From positions 186,001 through 250,000 of the forward strand of contig NZ_SZQL01000003.1 of the NCBI RefSeq assembly GCF_005233845.1: 64,000 nt of DNA, written 5' to 3'. Of this stretch, positions 24,944 through 34,051 are shown piece after piece; the stretch's first letter is position 1; each line of letters begins with the position of its first letter. This stretch comes from Ilyomonas limi. GTDB taxonomy: Bacteria > Bacteroidota > Bacteroidia > Chitinophagales > Chitinophagaceae. Position numbers and translations under genes: made by a program. The notes under the pieces are model-generated. The model worked only from the letters and a program-made list of their open reading frames with translations. It did no database searches and had not been told where the DNA came from.

Positions 24944-25045
24944 TAATAACAGTAGTTTTGATGAAATGAACGGCAGTAATTAATAGCATATTGCATTCAT
25001 CATTCGGTCAATCAACTACAAAATACTTAATAGGTTTCGGTGAAT

Positions 25046-25072
25046 AAGGTGAAGGGTTTACTGCTTCGCCTT
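25046..25072 (+). terminator. Rho-independent terminator after the JmjC-type gene
   Basis: AAGGTGAAG (25046-25054) pairs with CTTCGCCTT (25064-25072) with one G-T wobble, loop GGTTTACTG, followed by TTGTATTTT. Confidence 0.6.
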
Positions 25073-25175
25073 TTGTATTTTAATGTAATAATTATATTCA
25101 ATACAATATACAAAGAATGCCATTCTTCAAGGCACAGTAATTGCGGCATGGCTGCAAACAAACAGCAACAGCCGG

Positions 25176-25916
25176 ATGAACATCTTTACCACCATTCTCA
25201 TACTCTGCTTATGTATTATACCCTTTTTGCCCGCATCAGCACAATTCAACGATTCCATTAATTATCACCTGCGCTTTGCCACTACCGGATCGCTCAATAA
25301 AACCAACGCTGGTGATGCTTATCTTCTTAACAATGGTGTTGGCTTCAACATTAATAAGCGTAAAATAACCCTGAATACGAATGCCAGTTGGGTGTATGGC
25401 CAACTTAATAAAACGCTTACCAACAACGACTTTGCAGCTACCACCGATATGGATTTTTTGAAGAAAGTAAGCAAGTTGTACTATTGGGGCTTGCTCAATT
25501 TTGAAAGTAGCTATTCTTTAAAAACCAAATACCGTTTTCAGCCGGGTGCCGGTGTTGGTTATCGTTTTATAGATACTACCAATGCCGTTTTTACAGTAAG
25601 TGATGGTATTTTGTTTGAAATGGCCGACCTTACCAATGCTACTTTTGGCAAAGAAAAATACCAGACCGTTCGCAATTCGTTAAGAGTAAAATATCATTTT
25701 TTGATTGGTAAAGTGATTACCATCGAAGGCGTTAACTTCTGGCAACCTTCGCTGCTTTCGTTTAAAGACTACATTTTTAAATTCAATAACAGCTTGTCTT
25801 TTAAGCTTAATGAATGGCTGAGCCTCACTTCTGCCCTCAGTTACAACAAAATAAGCCGTTCTGGCAGCGAAAACCTGCTATTCACTTTTGGAATAACATT
25901 GGATAAATATTTTTAA
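25176..25916 (+). CDS. DUF481 family outer-membrane protein
   Basis: 246 residues. A signal peptide MNIFTTILILCLCIIPFLPASAQ is followed by alternating beta strands ending in a C-terminal aromatic (LDKYF), as in outer-membrane barrels. Pattern such as GSLNKTNAGDAYLLNNGVGF, KVSKLYYWGLLNFESSYSLKTKYRFQPGAGVGYRF and the strand-rich tail match DUF481, the family of E. coli YdiY-type salt-induced proteins. Function is unknown. It stands alone between the JmjC-type gene and thioredoxin. Confidence 0.8.
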   Translation: MNIFTTILILCLCIIPFLPASAQFNDSINYHLRFATTGSLNKTNAGDAYLLNNGVGFNINKRKITLNTNASWVYGQLNKTLTNNDFAATTDMDFLKKVSKLYYWGLLNFESSYSLKTKYRFQPGAGVGYRFIDTTNAVFTVSDGILFEMADLTNATFGKEKYQTVRNSLRVKYHFLIGKVITIEGVNFWQPSLLSFKDYIFKFNNSLSFKLNEWLSLTSALSYNKISRSGSENLLFTFGITLDKYF

Positions 25917-26008
25917 GAAGAAACAAGAGAACAAGGCACAAGAGTTCAGGAAAAAAGACAAGGTTTAAAGATATAAGGAATAGGATATAAAGTCTTTTTA
26001 ATGAAATC

Positions 26009-26043
26009 TGGTGTTTTCTTAGCGGTTTTGTGATTCAAAAAGC
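26009..26043. repeat. Dispersed GAACC repeat, right arm only
   Basis: TGGTGTTTTCTTAGCGG, then TTTTGTGATTCAAAAAGC, resembles the right arm of the element at 26391-26492. It lies just upstream of the thioredoxin gene and may contribute its promoter region. Confidence 0.45.
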
Positions 26044-26076
26044 TTTTGTAATTAATCCATTTTAAAACATACAGTT

Positions 26077-26385
26077 ATGAATTCCTTTCAGCAGGTAATA
26101 CATTCAGACAAGCCGGTACTGGTAGATTTTTTTGCTACGTGGTGCGGCCCGTGCAAAATGATGTCTCCTATTCTGGAGCAGGTAAAACATGCACTTGGCG
26201 ATGCAGTAACCATTATTAAAGTAGATGTTGATAAGAATCCGCAGGCAGCGAGTGCTTACCAGGTGCAGGGCGTACCCACACTAATCGTGTTTAAAAACGG
26301 TAAAGTGCTGTGGCGGCAAAGCGGCGTAGTGCAAGCCAATATGCTTATCAATGTGCTAAAGCAACATCAGACAGCAGCGGCATAA
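26077..26385 (+). CDS. trxA: Thioredoxin
   Basis: 102 residues, a single thioredoxin fold with active site WCGPCK (Cys23, Cys26), the cis-proline region VPTLIVF and KVDVDKNPQAASAY. It has no signal peptide, so it is the cytoplasmic disulfide reductase served by thioredoxin reductase. It is monocistronic, flanked on both sides by copies of the dispersed repeat, and convergent with rnc. Confidence 0.92.
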   Translation: MNSFQQVIHSDKPVLVDFFATWCGPCKMMSPILEQVKHALGDAVTIIKVDVDKNPQAASAYQVQGVPTLIVFKNGKVLWRQSGVVQANMLINVLKQHQTAAA

Positions 26386-26390
26386 TTCTC

Positions 26391-26492
26391 TTTGAACCAT
26401 AAAGGCACGAAGAACATAGAGGCGCACGAAGGAATAGCAGATGAAGAGAAAGTCTTTGAGCATCTTTGCGCCTTAGCGTCTTCGCGGTTCAA
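26391..26492. repeat. Dispersed GAACC repeat, complete two-armed copy
   Basis: Begins TTTGAACCATAAAGGCACG and ends TCTTCGCGGTTCAAA; the arms are imperfect inverted repeats of about 40 nt (GGCACGAAG, GGCGCACGAAGG against CTTTGCGCCTTAGCGTCTTC) around about 25 nt. It lies between the convergent trxA and rnc genes. This is the best copy for defining the family of eight seen in the window. Confidence 0.7.
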
Positions 26493-26546
26493 ATTCTTCA
26501 TCAGCCAAATCAGGAAAACATCAGGAAATATCTTTATTAAAAAGGA

Positions 26547-27254
26547 CTATAATTTCAATTTCTCAATTGCCAGTTGTGCAGCTATCTGGCTGGCGTCTTT
26601 TTTATTAAAGCCTCTGCCTTGCGCCAACGCTTCGCCGTCGAGCACGGCAGCAATGGTAAAAATACGGCGACCGTTTTCCAGCTTTTCTTCTATGGTTTCA
26701 AACTCTAACGCTTTACCGTTTTTGGTAGCCCAGCCAATCAGTTTATTCTTGAGGTTGATATCAATCGACTCTAAATCATCTACATACAAATGGGGGATAA
26801 CCATGCGGTGCAACACCCAATATTGCGTTTTTTTATAACCTTTATCGAGGTAAATAGCGCCTACAAGGGCTTCCAGTGTGTTACCAAAGATCTGGCTACC
26901 TCTGAGCGCATTATCAAACTTGTTGTAAATAGTAATTTTTTTCAGCCCCATTTTCAGGGCTACGTCATTCATCTTTTGACGATTCACCATTTTGCTGCGC
27001 ATCTCGGTAAGAAAACCTTCGCCTTTGTACGGATAGCGCTTAAAAAGGTAATCCGCCACAATAGTGCTCAATACCGCATCGCCCAAATACTCCAGCCGTT
27101 CGTTGTTTTCATCAGCCCCTTCCTTTACCGAGCGGTGACTAAGCGCTGTTTGGTACAGCGATATTTTTCCAGGATTAATACCCAGCAGGTTGCGTAGCTG
27201 CTGCTCAAAAGATGGTTTGCCTTTATTTCTGAAAAATCGACGAAGTATTTGCAC
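26547..27254 (-). CDS. rnc: Ribonuclease III
   Basis: 235 residues from a GTG at 27254. The RNase III signature NERLEYLGDAVLS (51-63) carries the metal-binding Glu/Asp, with a second acidic site near GNTLEALVGAIYLDKGYKK. The C-terminal 65 residues form a double-stranded RNA-binding domain (ALAQGRGFNKKDASQIAAQLAIEKL). It processes rRNA and other double-stranded RNA. It lies 4 bp after fabF and is the last gene of the acpP-fabF-rnc operon, an order also seen in other Bacteroidota. Confidence 0.93.
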   Translation of the reverse strand: MQILRRFFRNKGKPSFEQQLRNLLGINPGKISLYQTALSHRSVKEGADENNERLEYLGDAVLSTIVADYLFKRYPYKGEGFLTEMRSKMVNRQKMNDVALKMGLKKITIYNKFDNALRGSQIFGNTLEALVGAIYLDKGYKKTQYWVLHRMVIPHLYVDDLESIDINLKNKLIGWATKNGKALEFETIEEKLENGRRIFTIAAVLDGEALAQGRGFNKKDASQIAAQLAIEKLKL

Positions 27255-27258
27255 TGCG

Positions 27259-28512
27259 TTAAGCTACGTATTTCTTTACAATTACAGCAGCATTGTGGCC
27301 GCCAAAACCAAAAGTATTGCTCAGCGCCGCATTTACCAAGCGGTGCTGCGCCTTGTTAAAGGTAAAGTTGAGTTTAGGATCGAGCGTAGGATCATCTGTA
27401 AAATGGTTAATGGTGGGCGGTACAACATCATCTTTTACTGCCATGATAGCAGCAATAGCTTCTATTACACCGGCAGCGCCAAGGCAGTGCCCCGTCATGG
27501 ACTTAGTAGAACTGATGTTTAGTTCGTACGCATGTTCGCCAAACACATCCATTATAGCCTTCACTTCTGCGCCATCGCCCAGCGGTGTAGAAGTACCATG
27601 CGTGTTGATATAGTCAATATCCTCAGGCAGCAGGTTGGCATCGCTAAGCGCAGCCAGCATTACATTGCGGGCACCCAACCCGTCGGGGTGCGGAGCAGTA
27701 ATGTGGTATGCATCAGCCGTGGCGCCGCCGCCGGCTATTTCGCAATAAATTTTGGCACCCCTTGCCAATGCATGTTCCAGCGTTTCCATTATCAGTATGC
27801 CGGCAGCTTCGCCCATTACAAAACCATCACGGTCTTTATCGTACGGCCGGCTGGCTGTTTTGGGGTCATCATTCCGCTCGCTCATGGCTTTCATAGCATT
27901 AAAGCCGCCTACACCTGCTTCGGTTATAACAGCTTCGGAACCACCGCTTAAAATAATATCGGCCTTGCCCAAACGCAGCAGGTCAAAAGCATCTATAATA
28001 GCATTGGTGCTGGTAGCGCAGGCGCTTACCACAGCATAGTTGGGGCCCCGGAGGTTATGCCGCATAGATATTTGCCCGGCAGCAATATCCAATATCATTT
28101 TGGGTATGAAGAAAGGATTGAAGCGCGGCGTACCGTCGGCTTTTGCAAACTCGCTTACTTCGTGCTGAAAGGTAGTGATGCCTCCAATACCGCTACCAAA
28201 GACAACACCTATCCTGTCGGGATCTGTGTTGTCTTTGTTCAGTCCGGCATCAGCCATAGCCATATCACTGGCAACCAAAGCCAGTTGGGTAAAGCGATCT
28301 ATTTTACGCGCTTCCTTTTTATCCAGAAACTCGGTAGGATCAAAATTCTTTACCTCGCAGGCAAAGCGCGTTTTAAACTTGGATGCATCAAATTGAGTAA
28401 TGTAATCGGCACCGGAGACGCCATTTATTAAGCCTTCCCAATAATCATGTAAAGTGTTTCCAATCGGTGTGATTGCTCCGATACCAGTTACTACAACTCT
28501 TTTTAACTCCAT
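27259..28512 (-). CDS. fabF: 3-oxoacyl-[acyl-carrier-protein] synthase II
   Basis: 417 residues, full length. Thiolase-fold condensing enzyme with the Cys-His-His triad Cys165 (VVSACATSTNAI), His305 (NTHGTSTP) and His342 (MTGHCLGAAG), and Lys337. It elongates acyl-ACP with malonyl-ACP in type II fatty acid synthesis. It follows acpP by 96 bp, a gap that contains an 11-bp hairpin, and precedes rnc by 4 bp. Confidence 0.96.
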   Translation of the reverse strand: MELKRVVVTGIGAITPIGNTLHDYWEGLINGVSGADYITQFDASKFKTRFACEVKNFDPTEFLDKKEARKIDRFTQLALVASDMAMADAGLNKDNTDPDRIGVVFGSGIGGITTFQHEVSEFAKADGTPRFNPFFIPKMILDIAAGQISMRHNLRGPNYAVVSACATSTNAIIDAFDLLRLGKADIILSGGSEAVITEAGVGGFNAMKAMSERNDDPKTASRPYDKDRDGFVMGEAAGILIMETLEHALARGAKIYCEIAGGGATADAYHITAPHPDGLGARNVMLAALSDANLLPEDIDYINTHGTSTPLGDGAEVKAIMDVFGEHAYELNISSTKSMTGHCLGAAGVIEAIAAIMAVKDDVVPPTINHFTDDPTLDPKLNFTFNKAQHRLVNAALSNTFGFGGHNAAVIVKKYVA

Positions 28513-28538
28513 TGTGCAAGCCTTTTTTAAAAGTTATA

Positions 28539-28581
28539 AATCCGCCTTTCGCGGCAAAATACCTACTGCAAAAGGCGGATT
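28539..28581 (-). terminator. Hairpin between acpP and fabF, probable attenuator
   Basis: AATCCGCCTTT (28539-28549) and AAAGGCGGATT (28571-28581) form a perfect 11-bp stem with a 21-nt loop, inside the operon. On the minus strand it is followed by TTATAACTTTTAAAAAAG, not a strict U-run. It could end or slow part of the transcripts, or stabilise the acpP 3' end, giving more ACP than FabF. Confidence 0.5.
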
Positions 28582-28608
28582 AAATTATACAGGTGAACAG
28601 TGCAGCGC

Positions 28609-28845
28609 TTATTTAGCGTGTTCTTCCAGGTAAGTAACTGCCTGGCCTACCGTGGTAATTGTTTCTGCCTGCTCGTCCGGAATAGAAATGTTGAATTCTT
28701 TTTCAAACTCCATAATGAGCTCTACTGTATCTAATGAATCAGCGCCTAAGTCGTTGGTGAAAGAGGCATCAGTGGTTACTTCAGATTCATCAACGCCTAA
28801 TTTGTCAACAATAATCTTTTTTACGCGTGTAGCTATGTCTGACAT
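28609..28845 (-). CDS. acpP: Acyl carrier protein
   Basis: 78 residues, acidic, with the phosphopantetheine attachment site Ser37 in [15 protein letters not shown]. It carries acyl chains in fatty acid synthesis. It is the first gene of the operon with fabF and rnc. A -7 element lies 26 bp upstream of the ATG. Confidence 0.97.
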   Translation of the reverse strand: MSDIATRVKKIIVDKLGVDESEVTTDASFTNDLGADSLDTVELIMEFEKEFNISIPDEQAETITTVGQAVTYLEEHAK

Positions 28846-28870
28846 TGTAAAATGGTTTTAGTTACAGGAG

Positions 28871-28878
28871 CAAAAATA
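28871..28878 (-). promoter_or_regulatory. -7 promoter element of acpP-fabF-rnc
   Basis: On the minus strand TATTTTTG matches TAnnTTTG, 25 bp upstream of the acpP ATG. Confidence 0.55.
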
Positions 28879-29056
28879 TACTTTTTGTGCAATCCACAAT
28901 GATAACGCCCTTTTTTTTCGGCTGCCGTATAGCTTGCAAGCATTTTTGAGGCGTATAATTTTCTATTATCTGCTAACTAACCCTTTTATATTCATAATTA
29001 ACTTACGCTTTTCTATACCGCTTTTGTTATTAGCTTTATTGCTAAATGCCATTAGC

Positions 29057-30388
29057 ATGAAGAAACAATTGCTTTGTATTGTATCCTTATTATGTGTTGC
29101 ATTACTACATGCACAAACTGCTTACAAACCTACAGCCGCTAACCTCAAAAACCGTGAATGGTTTGAGAATGCCCGTTTTGGTATGTTTATCCACTGGGGG
29201 CCTTTCAGTATTCCCGGTTCGGGTGAGTGGGTAATGAACGAACGCAATATTACTGTTGCAAACTACACAAGACTTGAAAAATTTTTCAACCCCATAGACT
29301 TTGATGCGGCACAATGGGTAAGCCTGGCTAAGAATGCAGGCATGAAATACATTACACTCATCACCCGCCACCACGATGGCTTTAGCATGTGGGATACCCA
29401 GTATTCCGACTTTGATATTATGCATACGCCATACAAAAAAGATATAGTGAAAATGATAGCAGATGAATGCCATAAACAAGGCATCAAATTGTTTTTTTAT
29501 TACTCTTTACTGGACTGGCGGCGCGATGATTATAGCTGGTGGACCGGGCGCACCGGACAAGGCACCGGCCGCACCGTAAAAGGCAATTGGAACGATTATA
29601 TCCAGTTTATGAAAAACCAGCTTACCGAGTTATTGACCAATTATGGAGAAATCAGCGGTATTTGGTTTGATGGTTATTGGGACCAGACAGCGCCTGAAGG
29701 TGCCGCGGACAGAACGCCCAGAATTGACTGGCACCTCGATGAAATTTATACACTGATCCATCAATTACAGCCACAATGTTTAATAGGCAACAACCACCAT
29801 CTTACCCCATTGCCGGGCGAAGATTTTCAGATGTTTGAACAGGATCTGCCGGGCGAAAATAAAGGTGGTTTAAACTTTCAGAAGCCATCTGATCTGCCAC
29901 TCGAATCTTGTGTAACTATGAACAATAGCTGGGGTTTCAATATAACTGATACCTCTTACAAATCTCCTAAACAATTAATTGATTTACTGGCAAAAGCTGC
30001 CGGCTATGGTGCCAACCTTTTATTGAACATTGGACCAATGCCTAATGGGGAGATTCAGCCGGAATTTGTTGAGCGGCTACGCTGGATGGGTAATTGGATG
30101 AATACGTATGGCGAAAGTATTTACAACACCAAAGGTGGTTACATGCGTCCACAGGATTGGGGCTGCATTACACAAACAGATAATAAAATGTTCGTGCATC
30201 TTTTACAGCCAAACAGGGATAGCATATCACTGACTAATTTTCCTGCAAAAAAGATTGGAAAAGTGTATTTGCTGAAGAATAAAAATGCAGTGCCAGCCAA
30301 ATTGAACGGTAGCACACTTTTGCTTACGAACCTGCCCGCCATAACGGATGAAGAACCAGACACGGTAGTAGTCATAGAATTTAATTAA
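29057..30388 (+). CDS. Alpha-L-fucosidase, GH29
   Basis: 443 residues from the ATG at 29057, which begins a signal peptide MKKQLLCIVSLLCVALLHAQ; a longer frame to 28934 is not needed. GH29 marks: FGMFIHWGPFSIPG (41-54), TRHHDGFSMWDT (103-114) and the nucleophile region GIWFDGYWDQ with Asp205. It is exported, probably to the periplasm or surface, and releases L-fucose from glycans. The C-terminus is a short beta domain. No SusC/SusD pair is adjacent. The polysaccharide deacetylase starts 8 bp downstream. Confidence 0.92.
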   Translation: MKKQLLCIVSLLCVALLHAQTAYKPTAANLKNREWFENARFGMFIHWGPFSIPGSGEWVMNERNITVANYTRLEKFFNPIDFDAAQWVSLAKNAGMKYITLITRHHDGFSMWDTQYSDFDIMHTPYKKDIVKMIADECHKQGIKLFFYYSLLDWRRDDYSWWTGRTGQGTGRTVKGNWNDYIQFMKNQLTELLTNYGEISGIWFDGYWDQTAPEGAADRTPRIDWHLDEIYTLIHQLQPQCLIGNNHHLTPLPGEDFQMFEQDLPGENKGGLNFQKPSDLPLESCVTMNNSWGFNITDTSYKSPKQLIDLLAKAAGYGANLLLNIGPMPNGEIQPEFVERLRWMGNWMNTYGESIYNTKGGYMRPQDWGCITQTDNKMFVHLLQPNRDSISLTNFPAKKIGKVYLLKNKNAVPAKLNGSTLLLTNLPAITDEEPDTVVVIEFN

Positions 30389-30395
30389 GTGCTGT

Positions 30396-31028
30396 ATGTA
30401 TTTTGTAAAAGCGCCCTGGTGGTTAAAAAAGCTCTATTCCTCATTCGTATGGAAAATACGTACAAAAGAGAAAGTGCTGTATCTCACTTTTGATGATGGG
30501 CCACACGAAACAGCTACGCCATTTGTGCTGGACGAATTGAAGAAATATGGCGCAAAAGCTACTTTTTTTTGTATAGGAAAAAATGTAGCAAGCCTTCCAT
30601 CGGTATATAAACGGATACTGGATGAAGGGCATGCAACCGGCAATCATACATACAACCATTTAAACGGGTGGAAAACGGATGATACTACTTATATCAACAA
30701 TATTATAGACGCAGCGGAACTTATTAAAAGCAACTTGTTCCGCCCGCCATACGGGCGCATAAAAAAGTTTCAGAGTAAGCTGCTGATGCGTAAAGAAGAT
30801 GCAGCACGCCCACTGTTTAAAATTATTATGTGGGATGTACTAAGCGGCGATTTTGATGTACAACTATCACCGCAACAATGCTTAAACAACGTGTTGAAAC
30901 ATACACAAAAAGGCTCCATTATTGTTTTCCACGACAGCACCAAAGCCTGGAGCCGCATGAGCTATGCACTGCCAAATGTATTAGCGCATTTTAGTAAAGA
31001 AGGTTATGTTTTTAAAGCGTTGGAGTAA
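30396..31028 (+). CDS. Polysaccharide deacetylase (NodB domain)
   Basis: 210 residues. NodB motifs: TFDDGPH with Asp33 and Asp34, HTYNH with the metal-binding His84 and His88, RPPYGR and the MWDVLSGDFD region; the late conserved His is in IVFHDS. It removes N-acetyl groups from a hexosamine polymer such as peptidoglycan or chitin-like glycan. There is no signal peptide, only a weakly hydrophobic N-terminus, so it may act at the cytoplasmic membrane or be exported otherwise. It is 8 bp downstream of the fucosidase gene and followed by a strong terminator. Confidence 0.9.
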   Translation: MYFVKAPWWLKKLYSSFVWKIRTKEKVLYLTFDDGPHETATPFVLDELKKYGAKATFFCIGKNVASLPSVYKRILDEGHATGNHTYNHLNGWKTDDTTYINNIIDAAELIKSNLFRPPYGRIKKFQSKLLMRKEDAARPLFKIIMWDVLSGDFDVQLSPQQCLNNVLKHTQKGSIIVFHDSTKAWSRMSYALPNVLAHFSKEGYVFKALE

Positions 31029-31271
31029 ATGGTTTTGTTATTGCGGGCGCCAGTGAAGCACTTTGTGGGTTGTATAAATAGTTATGGATGGATTGAATTA
31101 GAACTTTAGATTAAGTCTTAAATCAATTTCTAAAGGGCTTATATCGCTTGTACTGCCATCCACAGGTTGCTTCTTTGGCCCTCGCAATGAAGGCATTGTT
31201 TAACGTTTCTTCCAATAGCCATGCAGGCTATACCAACAGCTTTATAGTAGCACACAAGTTCATCCCATAAC

Positions 31272-31301
31272 AAAAAAGCACCATAAAAATGGTGCTTTTT
31301 T
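31272..31301. terminator. Bidirectional terminator, 13-bp perfect stem
   Basis: AAAAAAGCACCAT (31272-31284) and ATGGTGCTTTTTT (31289-31301) pair perfectly around AAAA, with A and T tracts suitable for both strands. It serves the deacetylase gene (+) and the convergent coiled-coil gene (-). The remaining part of 31029-31330 shows nothing else. Confidence 0.85.
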
Positions 31302-31330
31302 GATTAAAAATTTTGTTGCCTGTAAATAAA

Positions 31331-32329
31331 TCAGCTAAACAAACCACCTTTTTTCAGGCTCTTGGTGCCTTCGCCAATTTTGTAACCATTGTGATAAATC
31401 TGTATGGTATAATTACCCGTCTGGTAATGGTTGTTGTCTATTTTCCAGTCGAAGCTTACCGGCAGGCGTTGTCCCTGGGTATATTGTACATCTACTTTGT
31501 TGGTATATACCTTTTCACCTTCGTCACGCGTTTGAAAAGTACCGCTGCCATCGGATGGTGTAGTAATGGGCTTACCATCAGGACCAGTAACCACTACATA
31601 CAATTCCTTTTCGCCGCTATCGGCAATACGGTTTTCATCCAACTGAAAAGAGATGCGGAATAAGTCGGCACGCTTGGCAGTAGAAGTCGTTTTTTCTTTG
31701 CCACTGCCTTTTACGTTTATTGCCTCAATATTGATGTTGGAAGCGTGTAAAGTAGAAGCCACATCTTCCACCTGCGCTTTCTCGGCCTGTGTAGTGCTAA
31801 GGTTTTGTGCTAACGTTTGATTGCTGGTATTGAGCGAGTCTCTCTGCACCGTAAGCTGCTTGTTGCTGGTAGTGAGTTGCTCGTTTTCAGCCTTCAACTG
31901 GGCAATCTGGGTTTCGTAATCCGTTACTTTACCTCTCAGCTCCTTAATGAGACTTTGCAACTTAGCATTGTCGCGGTTACTTTTTTTAAGTTCTGTTTCA
32001 ATCTGGCTTCTCAGGCTCTTAATATCTTCATCTTTCTTGGATAGCTTTCCCTGCAATTGCAAATTGTTGCTCTTAAGCGTATCAAACTGCTGGGCTATGT
32101 CGTTGTATGCTTCCTGTATAGAATCTCTGGAAACTTCGGTGGTTCTTGTTTGCGTTTGCAGCTGCGCAATGTTTTCGTTGGTTTTGTTTTTATCGTAAAT
32201 AATATACCCCCACGTGCCCAGCAGGGCAACGATAAGAATGCCATATATTAGTTTACGGTTGTCTTTTGAATCATTAGGGCGTCCGGCTGGAGTTGGAGTG
32301 CCGGCACTTGGATAATTAGTATAACTCAT
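31331..32329 (-). CDS. Membrane-anchored coiled-coil protein, unknown function
   Basis: 332 residues. Residues 1-26 are Pro/Gly-rich and polar, one transmembrane helix spans about 27-45, and residues 50-195 form a long heptad-rich coiled coil (QLQTQ, KSLRSQIETELKK, QIAQLKAENEQL). After a Ser/Thr linker, about 215-332 form a beta-rich domain (ADLFRISFQLDENRIADSGEKELYVVVTGPDG). The orientation is probably N-in with the coil and beta domain in the periplasm. I recognise no named family. It is divergent from the exonuclease gene. Confidence 0.75.
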   Translation of the reverse strand: MSYTNYPSAGTPTPAGRPNDSKDNRKLIYGILIVALLGTWGYIIYDKNKTNENIAQLQTQTRTTEVSRDSIQEAYNDIAQQFDTLKSNNLQLQGKLSKKDEDIKSLRSQIETELKKSNRDNAKLQSLIKELRGKVTDYETQIAQLKAENEQLTTSNKQLTVQRDSLNTSNQTLAQNLSTTQAEKAQVEDVASTLHASNINIEAINVKGSGKEKTTSTAKRADLFRISFQLDENRIADSGEKELYVVVTGPDGKPITTPSDGSGTFQTRDEGEKVYTNKVDVQYTQGQRLPVSFDWKIDNNHYQTGNYTIQIYHNGYKIGEGTKSLKKGGLFS

Positions 32330-32365
32330 ATAAATTGTGTTTTATTAAACAAAAAGAACTGCCTT

Positions 32366-33088
32366 GTGAATAACGCACTACCGCTCCATAAATTGTTTTT
32401 ACTTGATATTGAAACGGTTCCTCAACAACCTGCCTATCAACAGCTTAGCACCGAATGGCAAGCCCGATGGTGGCACAAAATAGCTAAAACTATACCAGAA
32501 GGCATGCAGCCCGAAGACAGCTACCTGCTAAAAGCCGGCATACTGGCTGAGTTTGGTAAAATCATCTGTATATCAATAGGTTGCTTTCAACATAGGAACA
32601 ATGAAAATTTCCTTAAAATAAAAAGCATTTATGGCCATAATGAAAAAGAACTGCTCCGCAACTTCTTAAAAATCAGTAATAAAATGTGCGAACTTAAGAA
32701 TGATTTTCAATTTGCCGGCCATAATATCCGGGAATTTGATATTCCTTATATATGTCGGCGCATGATTATTAACCATATACCACTTCCTCAATATCTGTGC
32801 CTGCACAACGCCAAACCCTGGGAAGTAAACATGCTGGATACTTTGCAATGGTGGCGCTTTGGCGATATTAAAAACTACATCTCGCTCGATCTGCTGGCGA
32901 GTGTGCTGGGCGTGCCTACCTCTAAAACCGACATGGACGGCAGCATGGTGCAGGAAGTATATTATAAAGAAAATGACCTGCCACGCATAGTAGAATATTG
33001 CCAGCGCGATGTAGCCGTGGTTGCTAATGTATTGTTACGCTTCAACAATATGCCTTTGTTAAAAAATGAGAATATCATTGTGGCATAA
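32366..33088 (+). CDS. Predicted 3'-5' exonuclease, PolB-like (DnaQ-like fold)
   Basis: 240 residues from a GTG at 32366. Exo I motif is LLDIETV with Asp14 and Glu16, Exo II is FAGHNIREFDIPYI, and Exo III is EYCQRDV with the YxxxD pattern. The protein matches the exonuclease domain of family B polymerases without a polymerase domain. It probably acts in DNA repair or degradation. It is divergent from the coiled-coil gene, with 36 bp between starts, so the promoters overlap. Confidence 0.85.
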   Translation: MNNALPLHKLFLLDIETVPQQPAYQQLSTEWQARWWHKIAKTIPEGMQPEDSYLLKAGILAEFGKIICISIGCFQHRNNENFLKIKSIYGHNEKELLRNFLKISNKMCELKNDFQFAGHNIREFDIPYICRRMIINHIPLPQYLCLHNAKPWEVNMLDTLQWWRFGDIKNYISLDLLASVLGVPTSKTDMDGSMVQEVYYKENDLPRIVEYCQRDVAVVANVLLRFNNMPLLKNENIIVA

Positions 33089-33107
33089 TAAAGAAGCTGC
33101 CTGATAG

Positions 33108-33148
33108 ATGAACCATTAAGTCACAAAGAGCAGAAGTTACACAAAGCA
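33108..33148. repeat. Dispersed GAACC repeat, left arm
   Basis: GATGAACCATTAAGTCACAA, then AGAGCAGAAGTTACACAAAG, resembles the left arm of the element at 128-160 and 26391-26492. It lies between the convergent exonuclease and scpA genes. Confidence 0.5.
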
Positions 33149-33216
33149 GTTGTAAAGTATTGCTGTATCCACCGGGCGCCGTACATAGAGCTTAGTGTTA
33201 TTCGTAGCTCAAATTC

Positions 33217-33990
33217 TTAAACATTTATTACTGTCTCTTCTTCCCTTTCTTCATTCCACTCCAGTATAAAATTGTTGCGTCCTTCACCTATTTGTATATT
33301 CATATAATGCAGTTGCACCAGTTCCAGCAACGAAAGAAATAAAAAGATGGCATGAATGCGGTTTTCGCAGTGGGCAAATACCTTTTCAAACGCCACGGTT
33401 TTTTCTTCTTTTACCACCAGCAACATGTGCTCACGGCTTTCCTCCATTGTATAGTTGTAGCGCACTACGGTATGTACCGGCTTGTTGTTCTTGTCGTGCA
33501 GGCGCTGCATTACTTTTTCAAACGTCTTCATCAGTTTGAAGAGCGTAACCGTTTGTATCTCGGTGCCCTCGGCAGCCTGCTCACCTATGGATACCAATTC
33601 TTGCTGCAGGTTGCCGCGTTTCATCATTAGCATACGCAAGGCTTCTTTTTCAGCCAGTTCGGCAGCTGCCTGTTTGTAGCGTTTATACTCCAGTATTTTG
33701 TCTATCAGTTCTTTGCGCGGGTCTATTTCATTGCCCGACGCATCTATCTCTTTGCGCGGCAGGAGCATTTTTGCCTTAATGCGCATGAGTGTAGAAATAA
33801 ACAAAATAAACTCGCTGCTCAGTTCTATATTCAGTTTTTCCTGCGCGTGGATATACGCCAAAAAATCGTTGGTGATTTTGGTAATAGGAATATTATAAAT
33901 ATCCAACTCGTCGCGTTCTATAAAAAACAGCAACAGGTCGAAGGGGCCTTCAAACTGGTCTAATTTTATCTGGTAGGCAGGAACACTCAA
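33217..33990 (-). CDS. scpA: Segregation and condensation protein A
   Basis: 257 residues. The N-terminal YQIKLDQFEGPFDLLLFFIERDELDIYNIPI is the ScpA signature, followed by the helical region AYIHAQEKLNIELSSEFILFISTLMRIKAKMLLP that binds SMC, and a C-terminal winged helix. With SMC and ScpB it compacts and segregates the chromosome. The only start in frame is the TTG at 33990 (TTGAGTGTTCCT), so a non-ATG start is used unless the start lies elsewhere. scpB is not adjacent. Confidence 0.93.
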   Translation of the reverse strand: MSVPAYQIKLDQFEGPFDLLLFFIERDELDIYNIPITKITNDFLAYIHAQEKLNIELSSEFILFISTLMRIKAKMLLPRKEIDASGNEIDPRKELIDKILEYKRYKQAAAELAEKEALRMLMMKRGNLQQELVSIGEQAAEGTEIQTVTLFKLMKTFEKVMQRLHDKNNKPVHTVVRYNYTMEESREHMLLVVKEEKTVAFEKVFAHCENRIHAIFLFLSLLELVQLHYMNIQIGEGRNNFILEWNEEREEETVINV

Positions 33991-34051
33991 ATACTATAAA
34001 ATTTAAATAAAAGTTCACAAGAGCCAGCAAACCTGTTGGGTGCAGCTATTT

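Noticed and set aside
26392-26838. 148-codon rightward frame between trxA and rnc
   Set aside because: It runs through the dispersed repeat and then antisense to rnc; it is a shadow.
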